A stretch of 12,950 nt of DNA from an uncultured Labedella sp. (lineage in GTDB: Bacteria; Actinomycetota; Actinomycetes; Actinomycetales; Microbacteriaceae). Positions 1 to 6,922 of the stretch are shown here, piece by piece. The stretch's first letter is position 1. Every line of letters starts with the position of its first letter. Below the pieces are notes generated by a model, which was not told where the DNA came from, did not search any database, and saw only the letters and a program-made list of their open reading frames with translations. The stretch is taken from assembly GCA_934636065.1 (NCBI GenBank), contig CAKTZW010000019.1:1-12950 (forward strand), in the 5' to 3' direction. The translations under genes and the position numbers were made by a program.

Positions 1-342
1 GAGCACGAGTCCGGAGACCGCGGCGTCCACCGCCCCGTCGGGCAGCCCCACGGCCTCGGCCGAGCCGGTGCGGAACTCGACAGGTCGATCGGTGATGGAC
101 CGACGCGCGAAGTCGAGGTAGTCCTCCGACGTGTCCGTGGCGAGCAGGTGCTGGGGACTGCCGCGCTCGACGATCGCCGCCGTGAGCGCTCCGGTGCCGC
201 AGCCCGTCTCGAGCCAGCGCGACCCGGCGGGCACGTCCAGCCACTCGACGAAGCGCGGTGCCACGAGCCGACTCCACCGACCGATGTAGGGCTCGTAGTG
301 CTCCGCGCTCGTCCAACTGACGGTGGACGCTGAGTGCTGCAT
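1..342 (-). CDS. Class I SAM-dependent methyltransferase, C-terminus beyond window
   Basis: Only the first 114 codons are present; the gene runs off the left edge. The protein begins MQHSASTVSW. Residues 43-54 (WLETGCGTGALT) form the glycine-rich S-adenosylmethionine-binding motif I of Rossmann-fold methyltransferases. An acidic residue at the end of the second strand (D70, in LLATDTSEDYL) is placed to bind the ribose hydroxyls. A later segment, around residues 92-103, reads GSAEAVGLPDG, typical of motif III in UbiE/Methyltransf_11-type enzymes. The start is supported by GAGAGG eight bases upstream of the ATG. The methyl acceptor cannot be told from this part. The upstream gap holds a TGTATACA palindrome that may be its control site. 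The family call is firm; the substrate is unknown. Confidence 0.9.
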   Translation of the reverse strand, partial: MQHSASTVSWTSAEHYEPYIGRWSRLVAPRFVEWLDVPAGSRWLETGCGTGALTAAIVERGSPQHLLATDTSEDYLDFARRSITDRPVEFRTGSAEAVGLPDGAVDAAVSGLVL

Positions 343-420
343 CGAACGTGCCTCTCGGGAATGCTGACCTGCGGTCGCCCGTCCCTCGCCGCGCGGTGTG
401 CCCGGTGACGACACACTCAA

Positions 421-428
421 TGTATACA
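421..428. promoter_or_regulatory. TGTATACA palindrome, possible operator or -10 region
   Basis: A perfect 8-base palindrome in a small AT-rich island, 79 bases upstream of the methyltransferase ATG and just beyond the stop of the small protein gene. On the minus strand it reads as TATACA followed by TTG, so it could act as a -10 element or overlap one. No convincing -35 is visible. Regulators such as GntR-family proteins bind GTATAC-like palindromes, but the assignment here is only inferred. Confidence 0.3.
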
Positions 429-433
429 CCCGC

Positions 434-661
434 TCACCAGTGCGGCGGAACGTCTCGCCGGAGCCGCTCGTCGTTCTCCCCCGGCGCCGAGCCGCCCGAC
501 CCCGAGCCGCCCGACGCGCCCTCGACCTCCCGGGCCGGGAGGTCCGGAGCGGGATCGGTGCCGGGCGCCGGCTCGAGCCGCGCGCGACGCGAACCGGGGA
601 CCCGATGCACGCGCTGACGCGGCGTGCGCGCGTCCGATCGCCCGTCAGCGGCCGGCGACAT
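434..661 (-). CDS. Small hypothetical protein with NDERLRRDVPPHW tail
   Basis: This 75-residue frame starts at an ATG inside the last codons of the upstream helicase-like gene, overlapping it by 17 bases, and ends at 434. I do not recognise a domain. It is rich in Pro, Gly, Arg, Asp and Glu, has no membrane segment, and is likely disordered. Two features argue that it is real. The codons from about residue 18 onward have strongly GC-rich third positions. The acidic/basic C-terminus ending in DVPPHW resembles the PPHW tails I remember on small actinobacterial proteins. The start is uncertain: a GTG at codon 18 would give 58 residues, and neither start has a clear ribosome binding site. A perfect hairpin (524-544) lies inside the frame, so the region could instead be a non-coding 3' segment of the upstream transcript. 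Confidence 0.5.
   Translation of the reverse strand: MSPAADGRSDARTPRQRVHRVPGSRRARLEPAPGTDPAPDLPAREVEGASGGSGSGGSAPGENDERLRRDVPPHW
524..544. terminator. Perfect GC-rich hairpin, possible terminator
   Basis: Arms GACCTCCCG (524-532) and CGGGAGGTC (536-544) pair perfectly over nine bases around a three-base loop. The hairpin lies about 100 bases past the helicase-like stop in the direction of transcription. No T tract follows, so it would be a T-less, actinobacterial-style terminator at best. It also falls inside the probable small CDS, where it may be a by-product of codon choice. Confidence 0.3.
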
Positions 662-3600
662 CCGAACCCGCTGCCGCCGCGCCCGAGATCGCGGCACCCG
701 GTACCGGTGCGCCGAGGATCGACATGACGTTGCGCGCCACGGCCTCGGGGTCGGCGAAGAGGTCGAAGCTGTGCACGCGGACGTAGTGCCAGCCGAGCCG
801 GCGCAGGACGTCGGGCCGAAGCCGCAGCGACTCGCGGAGGGACTCGAGCCCGACCTCCGGGTCCGACTCGATCGCGACGGCCTTCGATCCGTACGCGGCG
901 ACGAGGGCGATCGACCCGCGGTACCCGATCTCCACGTTGAGTCCGTACCGGTAGAGCCGCTCGGCGAGGTCGAGGAGCATCGGCTGAGCGCCGTCGGTCG
1001 CGGGTGGTCGCGGGTCGCGCCGCGGGGGCTCACGGAGGATCTGGGCGAGCGCGACGATGCCGTGCTGCATTCGCTCGGGGTCGATGTCCTCAGGACGGAT
1101 GCACGACACGATGACCATCGAGCGTCGCGCGCGCGTCATGCCGACAGCGAGGAGTCGGTCGCCCCCCGGGCGGCCGAGAGCGCCGAACGTCGACAGCACC
1201 CGTCCGTGCGGGGTGACGCCGAAGCCCAGCGAGAAGATCACCCGGTCGCGGCTCTCCGCCTCGGACTGCTCGAGCGTGAGGACGGTGAAGGGCTCGGCCC
1301 GCTCGCGCAGGATGAACTCGGAGAGGTCGCTGCGCCGGGCGAACGCGTCGAGCACGGCCTGATGGACCCGGGCGGCGTGCTTCTCGCTCGCCGTGACCAC
1401 CATGAGCGACTCGCGCGGCCGGTTCGTCGCGTGCTCGAGCACGAGGCTCACGACACGCGCGACCTCGGGGTCGACGGACTCCACGGTGCCCGTGATCGGG
1501 TCCGGCATGCCGTGCCCGTTCGCGACGTAGTCGAGGGTGAGCGAGCCGTGTCCCAGGAAGGAGCCGGCCCACGGGAGCGAATCGATCTCGCCGCCGTAGA
1601 AGCGCTGGTTGACGAGCTCCGCGAGGTCCTCGCCTCCGGCGCGGTAGCTGCGGGTGAGCCCGAGGCCCGGGAGCAGCTCGCCCAGCCGGGCGAAGGCGGA
1701 ACGGGAGGCGAGTTCGTCGACGTCGGTCTCGGGTGCCTCGTCCCGGTCGCCCGGAGTGCCGACGGCGATCTCGAACGGCGTCGGGCTCTGCGTCACGGGG
1801 TCGCCGAAGACGACGACCTGCTTCGAGCGGCGGATCGCGCCGACGTTCTCGGAGAGGAGCGTCGCTCCCCCGTCGAGGAGGAAGACGGCGTCGAAGCGGA
1901 CGGAGTCGGGGAGCGCGGGCACGTCGTACGGCGACATCGCCCAGATGGGCGAGAGCGAGCGCGCGAGGTGCGGAGCGGCGCTCTCGACGTCGCCGGGCGT
2001 GACGGCACCGTCCCCGCGCAACAGGGTGCGCAAGGCGTGCGCCTCGTCCGGCCAGTCCACGAGGCCGATCTTCCAGGTGTCAGCGAGCATCCCCGCGAGG
2101 ATGCCGCCCGAGGCCGAGGCGTGCGCCTCGTCGACGAGGCGGAAGTCCGACTCCAGCCGGTCGATGACCTGGGTGTTGGCCCCGAGGAGCGCTTTGTCGG
2201 TCGCGAGCGCGTGCTCGAGCACCGACTGCCACCACGCGAGCTCGAGCTCGTCGGCGACGAGGTGCTCGGGCACGTGCCGGCTCGAGAGGTCGACGAGCAG
2301 GGCGTCGAGGCCCTTCTCGCGCAGCTCGGCGATGAGCGTCGTGCGCTCCTGCAGGTTGTCCATGACCTGTGACTCCGCCGCGAGCCCCGACATCATCCGG
2401 ACGAGCTCCTTGACGGGGGCCGCGACGAGCCGGTCCGCCGACGCCTCCCGGCCGAGCGGGGCGTCGAGCTGCGAGAGATCGGACACGACGCGCTGGTACG
2501 CCACCTGGACGTCGGCGATCCCGAGCGGGACCTCCGGCGTGACCCCGGCGTCGACGTAGCGCTGCCACAGGATGCGCTGCTGCTGCACGCGGCGCAGAGC
2601 CGCGTTGAGGTCGGACACGTGCACGCCCGGGCGGACGTACTCCTTCGCGAGCTTCTTCAAGCGGCGGCGGTTCGCCGACGACATCCCTGGGGACTCGCGG
2701 CGCGAGTCGGTCGCCGCGATGAGTTCGGCGAGCGAGCGGTCGAAGACCGACGGGACGAACTTGTCGAGGGTCTCGCGCACGTCGAGGAGCAGACGCACGT
2801 AGATGCCGAGCTCCTCGAGGGTCTCGAACGGGCGCATGCGCGTCTGTCCGATGAGCTCGTATCCGCGCTCGAGCAGCCGTGGAAGGTCGCTCCTGTTCAG
2901 CTTCTTCGCGAGCTCATGCGTCGCCTTCGCCTCGGCCGTCGTGGCGAAGTGGGCCCCGTACCACGGCGAGTCGCCCGGCCCGTACTGGAACTCACCGAGG
3001 GCTGCGGCGTGGGCCAGCGCCCGCGCCGTCTCGCCGCGGCCCTGCGCGAGCTGCGCGATCGAGTCCATGCTGAGCCGCGCCGAGGTCGACGGCGGCTCGG
3101 GCTTGTTGGCGAGGGCCGTGAGCGCGTCGAGCGCGTCGACGACGGAGACGCCGAGCAGGTGGTCGATCGAGACGAGCGACGAGCGGTAGTCGAGCAGCAC
3201 CGTGCGCAGTCGGACGAGGGCGTCGTCGACGTCGGAGACGCGCGGGGCCTTCGCCTTCTCGTTGCGCGAGATCGCCGTCACGAGATCGCGTCGCAGGGTC
3301 GCGGGGTGCGCGGCGAGACCGGGCAGTCCGACGCCGGCGAAGCGATGCCGCATGCCGTCGAGGCTCGAGCGCCGCGGGCTCACCACGAGCACGCGCTTGT
3401 GCTTGGACACGAGCTCACCGAGAGCGTTGACGATCGTCTGGGTCCCTCCCGTGCCCGGCAGGGTGCGCACGACGATCGACTGACCGGCCACGATCTGGGC
3501 GATGACGTTCTCCTGCTCGGAGTCCGCGTCGAGCAGCAGCGTGTCCGTGGTCGGGGGCCGCTCGTCCTGCGGGACGGGATCGACAGGCGAGCTCATGCCC

Positions 3601-4415
3601 TCGATGAGGCGGCGGGAACCGGGGTTGCCCGCGAGAGCGTCGAGCACGGGGTGGTCCAGGGAGCCGGCGTCCTCGACGAGACCGGCGCTCGCGTCGGCGA
3701 ACGACGAAACGACGAGGCGCGGCTGCACGTTGAACCAGTCGAGGTGCGAGGTGAGCCCGCGCAGGCGGTCGATGACGGGCTGCGGCTTGAAGACGTCGCC
3801 GGCGTGGGCGAGCGCCTCGAAGGCCCGAGCGTCGAGCGTGATGCCGAACTGGTCGCGCAGCGCGCGGGCCAGCTCGGGGTTCAAGCGGGTGGTGCCGGTG
3901 AGCTTGAGTTCGAAGTCACTGCCGTAGCGACGGATCGCGAGCGGGCGCAGCAGGACGGGGGCGCAGAAGTCCTCCCCCTCGTGGCGCCAGTGTGCGAGAC
4001 CGACGGCGAGGTGCACGGCGTCGATGCCGCGGACGCTGCGCAGCTCGATCCCCTTCGCGGTGATGAGGTCCGCCGAGATCTTCGCCCGGCGCAACGCGAC
4101 CTCGTCGCGGATGAGGTTCGACAGCAGCGTCGACTTGCCGGTGATGAACTGCGGCAGGCCGCCCGGGTGGGTCGCGCTCAACTCGATCGCGGTGTGCGCC
4201 GCGTCGACGAAGTGGAGGAGCGGCGAGCGGCCGCCCACCTCCGCGAGCTCGGCGCGCCACTGCTCACGGGTGCGGTCGGCGACGTTCGCGACCGTCACGC
4301 TCGGGTCCCCGAGGGAGAGGTCGTGCGGCTGGGTCGTGTTGGGACCGAGCACGTCTCCTTCGGCGTCCTCGTTCTCGAGCACGCCGTCATCGTTTCGTCG
4401 ATCTAGCCTCCACAC
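645..4415 (-). CDS. SF1 helicase-like protein with degenerate ATPase motifs and C-terminal Vsr-like domain
   Basis: A 1256-residue protein related to the large SF1 (UvrD/Dna2/Upf1-like) helicases that carry an N-terminal DUF4011-like region and a C-terminal endonuclease-like fold. Visible motifs: P-loop LPGTGGTQT (319-327) with Gly324 where Lys is expected; motif II FLLDGGATL with Asp848 followed by Gly instead of Glu; GDPVTQSP (871-878); SYRAGGEDL (from 923); and MTRARRS (from 1093), which keeps the motif VI arginines. Between the P-loop and motif II lies a long, largely helical insertion. The last ~110 residues (from about 1146) resemble the Vsr/MTES_1575 restriction-endonuclease fold with AIESD at 1181-1185, but Ala1170 sits where the catalytic Asp is expected. 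ATP hydrolysis and cleavage are therefore doubtful. Relatives with intact motifs are associated with DNA metabolism and phage defence; the role here is unknown. The start is a GTG, probably leaderless. GTG codon 12 (4380-4382) is an alternative start. Confidence 0.92.
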   Translation of the reverse strand: MWRLDRRNDDGVLENEDAEGDVLGPNTTQPHDLSLGDPSVTVANVADRTREQWRAELAEVGGRSPLLHFVDAAHTAIELSATHPGGLPQFITGKSTLLSNLIRDEVALRRAKISADLITAKGIELRSVRGIDAVHLAVGLAHWRHEGEDFCAPVLLRPLAIRRYGSDFELKLTGTTRLNPELARALRDQFGITLDARAFEALAHAGDVFKPQPVIDRLRGLTSHLDWFNVQPRLVVSSFADASAGLVEDAGSLDHPVLDALAGNPGSRRLIEGMSSPVDPVPQDERPPTTDTLLLDADSEQENVIAQIVAGQSIVVRTLPGTGGTQTIVNALGELVSKHKRVLVVSPRRSSLDGMRHRFAGVGLPGLAAHPATLRRDLVTAISRNEKAKAPRVSDVDDALVRLRTVLLDYRSSLVSIDHLLGVSVVDALDALTALANKPEPPSTSARLSMDSIAQLAQGRGETARALAHAAALGEFQYGPGDSPWYGAHFATTAEAKATHELAKKLNRSDLPRLLERGYELIGQTRMRPFETLEELGIYVRLLLDVRETLDKFVPSVFDRSLAELIAATDSRRESPGMSSANRRRLKKLAKEYVRPGVHVSDLNAALRRVQQQRILWQRYVDAGVTPEVPLGIADVQVAYQRVVSDLSQLDAPLGREASADRLVAAPVKELVRMMSGLAAESQVMDNLQERTTLIAELREKGLDALLVDLSSRHVPEHLVADELELAWWQSVLEHALATDKALLGANTQVIDRLESDFRLVDEAHASASGGILAGMLADTWKIGLVDWPDEAHALRTLLRGDGAVTPGDVESAAPHLARSLSPIWAMSPYDVPALPDSVRFDAVFLLDGGATLLSENVGAIRRSKQVVVFGDPVTQSPTPFEIAVGTPGDRDEAPETDVDELASRSAFARLGELLPGLGLTRSYRAGGEDLAELVNQRFYGGEIDSLPWAGSFLGHGSLTLDYVANGHGMPDPITGTVESVDPEVARVVSLVLEHATNRPRESLMVVTASEKHAARVHQAVLDAFARRSDLSEFILRERAEPFTVLTLEQSEAESRDRVIFSLGFGVTPHGRVLSTFGALGRPGGDRLLAVGMTRARRSMVIVSCIRPEDIDPERMQHGIVALAQILREPPRRDPRPPATDGAQPMLLDLAERLYRYGLNVEIGYRGSIALVAAYGSKAVAIESDPEVGLESLRESLRLRPDVLRRLGWHYVRVHSFDLFADPEAVARNVMSILGAPVPGAAISGAAAAGSDVAGR

Positions 4416-4421
4416 ACGGCC

Positions 4422-4427
4422 ACAATA
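4422..4427 (-). promoter_or_regulatory. -10 element (TATTGT) for leaderless GTG start
   Basis: On the minus strand TATTGT fits the actinobacterial TANNNT -10 pattern and lies exactly six bases before the GTG at 4415-4413. That is the spacing expected when transcription starts at the first base of the start codon. No Shine-Dalgarno precedes that GTG. A GGAGG (4407-4411) lies inside the frame and would be 24 bases from the in-frame GTG at codon 12, too far to work well. A -35 is not obvious. Confidence 0.38.
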
Positions 4428-4543
4428 GGCGCGCGCCTCCCGGAATCCCGGTAATCAGCGCCGACGCGCGGCCGATTGACGTCGAGGGCCCACGATCCAC
4501 CGGCCTTCCGGCGTCCTCGGGGGCCTCCGACGACGTCGCGTGC

Positions 4544-5377
4544 TCAGAGCTCGACGCGACGACCGAAGGCGCGGGGACGTCGCGGGCGCGGCGAGCACTC
4601 GAGGACGGGCGTCAACCGGACGAGCTCATGGGGCTGGAGGCCGGCGACGGCCGCGAACTGATCGACGGAGCTGAAGCCGCCCAGTCGGTCGCGCTCGCGG
4701 AGGAGCGCCTTCGCGCGTTGACGAGTCAGGCCCGGCAACGCCGTCAGCTGGCGCTGCGTCGCCGTGTTGACGTCGACGGGGTCCTCCGGAAGGGCGTCCT
4801 GCCGGGCGGCCCGGCCCGCCGAGCGCGCCGCGCGACCGGTCCGGTCGCGCCCGACGGTCCGGTCGCGGCTGACGTCATCGGCGAGGTCGTCGGCGAGGTA
4901 GTCGGACCGGTCCGTCCCGGCCCCGTCGAGGAGGCCGGCGGCCTCAGCGGGCATGCTCTCGTCGCGTCCGGGCGCGGGGCGCCGATCCGCGGGTCGCCGT
5001 GTCGAGGTCGGGCGACGTCCGCGACCGAGCAGCCGCTCGCCGCGCTCCCGTCTCCCCCACAACGTGCTCAGCCAGAGCCGGTTCGCGGCGAGACCGTGGG
5101 CGATGCCGACCACCCAGAGGGCGCCACCGAAGATCACACCCCTCGCGCCCCACGCGTCGGTCGACACGGCCACGGTCGCCACGAAGTAGGCGAACGCGGC
5201 CGCGATCCAGAACGGCCGCACGATCGCGAAGCCGACGATCGCGAAGCCGAGCCACGTCGTGACGCCGTTCGGCATGAGGACGAAGACGAGCCACAGGCTC
5301 GCGACCACGAGCCACCGGGTCGACGGGCCGTCGGCTCTCGGCGGCCGGTCCCCTCTCGTGCGGCGATCGGTCGTCAT
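4544..5377 (-). CDS. Multi-pass membrane protein with C-terminal ComEA-type helix-hairpin-helix domain
   Basis: 277 residues, the last gene of the six-gene operon, starting eight bases after the DUF1257 gene stop. A short basic N-terminus is followed by three or four hydrophobic segments (about 22-38, 40-56, 57-73 and 79-97) and the sequence GIAHGLAANRLWL. A polar, low-complexity linker (about 105-200) contains the micro-repeats LADDLADD and RDRTVGRDRTG. Residues about 202-256 form a helix-hairpin-helix module: VDVNTATQRQLTALPGL, then a GGF turn and a second hairpin around VAGLQPHEL. This is the arrangement of ComEA-like HhH pairs, which usually bind double-stranded DNA, though some act in protein contacts. 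The topology suggests a membrane-anchored HhH domain, probably cytoplasmic. I recall other bacterial proteins with a transmembrane plus HhH layout. The function in this operon is unknown. Confidence 0.87.
   Translation of the reverse strand: MTTDRRTRGDRPPRADGPSTRWLVVASLWLVFVLMPNGVTTWLGFAIVGFAIVRPFWIAAAFAYFVATVAVSTDAWGARGVIFGGALWVVGIAHGLAANRLWLSTLWGRRERGERLLGRGRRPTSTRRPADRRPAPGRDESMPAEAAGLLDGAGTDRSDYLADDLADDVSRDRTVGRDRTGRAARSAGRAARQDALPEDPVDVNTATQRQLTALPGLTRQRAKALLRERDRLGGFSSVDQFAAVAGLQPHELVRLTPVLECSPRPRRPRAFGRRVEL
4830..4867. repeat. Perfect inverted repeat plus 13-base direct repeat inside the HhH gene linker
   Basis: GCGCGACCGG (4830-4839) and CCGGTCGCGC (4841-4850) are perfect 10-base inverted arms around a single T. 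CGGTCCGGTCGCG occurs at 4837-4849 and again at 4855-4867, an 18-base period that encodes the duplicated RDRT of the linker. This probably reflects recent in-frame slippage in a disordered region; a DNA-level role is possible but unsupported. Confidence 0.85.
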
Positions 5378-5385
5378 CCGCGCAC

Positions 5386-5952
5386 TCACGCGCCCTCTCG
5401 CACGGTGAGCACCATCGTGACGGTCGCGTCGTCGTCGCGTGTCTCGGAGACGAGTTCGAAGCCCGCGGAGTCGGCTCGGGCGCGGATGCGATCGGCCACG
5501 GCGGACTGCACCCGCGCGGCGTAGGCCGCATCGAGACGGGCGATGAGGTCGGCGGCGGCCGACTCGTCCACGTCGAGACCGTCCTCGCGTTCGACGTGCG
5601 CCTCCCACACCTCGTCCGCTGTGAGCGACATGGTCAGACGCAGGTCGCCGATCCGGGCGCTCACGCCGTCCGCGGCGCTCACGTCCCCCGCGACAGTGGA
5701 TCCGTCCGCGATGCCGATGTCCTCGGCACCCAGGTCCTCGAGGGCGGCGTGGAGCAGCCCCTCGTCCTTCATCCGGGTGCGGACGCTCATGACGGTGGAC
5801 GCGTTCGCGTCGCTCGCGTCGGTCGCGTCGGACCCGACGCTCGTCCCGTCCGCGGCGTCGTTGCGGGACCGCGCCGCGGCGGTCAGGCCGGCGCCTCCCG
5901 CGAGCGAGGCCGCGGCGAGCGCCGCCGGGATGAGGAGGATGGTCACGCTCAT
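5386..5952 (-). CDS. DUF1257 (Ycf35-like) protein with N-terminal membrane anchor
   Basis: 188 residues. The ATG overlaps the radical SAM gene stop as ATGA, indicating translational coupling. Residues 3-27 (from VTILLIPAALAAASLAGG) form one hydrophobic segment, either a signal anchor or a signal peptide. An Asp/Ala/Ser-rich spacer runs to about residue 53. The rest resembles the DUF1257/Ycf35 family: an opening TVMSVRTRMKDEGLLHAALEDLG that matches the family's conditional 'lk-aL-dLG' start, a central acidic strand region (W116, EREDGLDVDE), a helix LIARLDAAYAARVQSAVADR, and a closing GFELVSE...VTMVLTVR. Cyanobacterial and plastid members usually begin directly at the domain and are soluble, so the anchor is unusual. 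The operon context with Ycf46 and DUF2997 strongly supports the assignment, which rests on pattern rather than a search. Confidence 0.82.
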   Translation of the reverse strand: MSVTILLIPAALAAASLAGGAGLTAAARSRNDAADGTSVGSDATDASDANASTVMSVRTRMKDEGLLHAALEDLGAEDIGIADGSTVAGDVSAADGVSARIGDLRLTMSLTADEVWEAHVEREDGLDVDESAAADLIARLDAAYAARVQSAVADRIRARADSAGFELVSETRDDDATVTMVLTVREGA

Positions 5953-6674
5953 CGGTTCTTCTCCTTCCGGCGCGGGCCGTCCACCCGCGGTCCGAGGTCG
6001 TCGAGCAGCGCCGCGAGCGCCGCGTCGTCCGCCCACCCGTTGACATGGACGCGACCGTCCGCGCCGATGCGGATCTCGATGCTGTCGGTCCCGCCGCCCG
6101 CGTTCTCGACCGCCTTCTCGATCGCTGCGACGCGGGTCGCGTAGACGGGCGTCAGCGCCCGGATGCCCTGGTTCGTCGACCCGAGCCATGGCCGTGCCCG
6201 ATCAGGGCGATCGCGCAGATACGGACCGTCGACGAGGAGGTCGGTCGCGCCGAGGAGCGCCGCGATGTCGTCGCGGTCCTCCGCCCACCGCGAGAGGGCG
6301 TCGAGGGTGTACCCGCTGAACGTCATGACGGTGAGCCCGGCCGCCCGGAACGCGGCGGCGACCACCGCGAGCGCCTCGGCCTGGTCGAACGGCTCGCCGC
6401 CGAGCAGGGTGACACCCTCCACGCCCGCCTCGAGGGACCGCGAGACCAGCTCCGACGCGACGAGCTGCGCCGGGTCGGTGCGAGCGCCGCCCTCCGCCCA
6501 GAGATGCGGGTTGAAGCACCCGGGGCACCGGATGGAGCAGCCCTGCACCCAGAGCGCCGACCGCAGCCCCGGTCCCTCCGCGCGGGTGGACGGGAGGAAG
6601 CGCGACCAGGCGAGGGTGTCGGCCGACCGTCGGAGGGGTTCCGGCCGGTCGAGCAGTTCAGCGACCGAGCGCAT
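5949..6674 (-). CDS. Radical SAM activase-like enzyme, NrdG type (4Fe-4S single cluster)
   Basis: 241 residues, overlapping the DUF2997 gene by 17 bases, with GAGG six bases before the ATG. The radical SAM cysteines are plain: WVQGCSIRCPGC, with C46, C50 and C53 in the CxxxCxxC spacing. They are followed by the SAM-binding GGEP at 92-95, TFSGYT at 118-123, and DLLVDGPY at 145-152, all typical of the NrdG/pyruvate formate-lyase-activase branch. NrdG makes a glycyl radical on anaerobic ribonucleotide reductase, but no NrdD or other glycyl radical enzyme lies nearby. Here it more likely acts on an operon partner. The extra C-terminus (about 197-230) contains IRIGADGRVHV, resembling the strand-turn-strand start of the DUF2997 protein. 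Likely cytoplasmic and oxygen-sensitive. Confidence 0.92.
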   Translation of the reverse strand: MRSVAELLDRPEPLRRSADTLAWSRFLPSTRAEGPGLRSALWVQGCSIRCPGCFNPHLWAEGGARTDPAQLVASELVSRSLEAGVEGVTLLGGEPFDQAEALAVVAAAFRAAGLTVMTFSGYTLDALSRWAEDRDDIAALLGATDLLVDGPYLRDRPDRARPWLGSTNQGIRALTPVYATRVAAIEKAVENAGGGTDSIEIRIGADGRVHVNGWADDAALAALLDDLGPRVDGPRRKEKNR

Positions 6675-6879
6675 CGCGATCCTCGGCGGTGGCGGAGAGG
6701 TCCTGGTCGACCCCGCTGCGGTGGTAGTCCTCGGTGAACGCCGACTCCGCCGTCTCGGCCTCGAGGAGGTTCTCCAGCACCGCGATGTAGTCGAGGCACT
6801 CCGGACCCTGCATGCCCACGGTCTCGGCGTGCACCGTGCCGTCGCGCCGCACCTGCACGACGAGTTGCTTCTGCGTCAT
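6658..6879 (-). CDS. DUF2997 family small protein
   Basis: 73 residues. The ATG is preceded by GGGAGG at eight bases, 43 bases after the AAA+ ATPase stop. The protein starts with two strands around a turn (KQLVVQVRRDGTVHAETVG), then GMQGPECLDYIAVLENLLEA, which matches the DUF2997 pattern of a glycine turn, a G-x-x-C with conserved cysteine (C28), and an amphipathic helix ending in LE-LL. The acidic tail contains FTEDYHRSG, at the place where cyanobacterial members have a PEYY-like motif. DUF2997 genes are known beside DUF1257 and ycf46 genes, which agrees with this locus. Biochemical function is unknown. The cysteine is a possible site for modification or metal binding (inference). Confidence 0.85.
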   Translation of the reverse strand: MTQKQLVVQVRRDGTVHAETVGMQGPECLDYIAVLENLLEAETAESAFTEDYHRSGVDQDLSATAEDRDALGR

Positions 6880-6922
6880 CGCTCGATCCTCCCGCTCCTC
6901 GTGCCCGTCCCGGCAGCGCCCA

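Noticed and set aside
624..4406. Long plus-strand open frames opposite the helicase-like gene
   Set aside because: They are antisense shadows created by the G/C-biased third codon positions of the real minus-strand gene, are dominated by Arg, Asp, Glu, Val and Gly with no domain, and have no start signals.
5378..6046. N-terminal extension of the HhH protein frame
   Set aside because: This stretch is Arg-rich out-of-frame translation of the DUF1257 and radical SAM genes; the ATG at 5377 precedes the first membrane segment.
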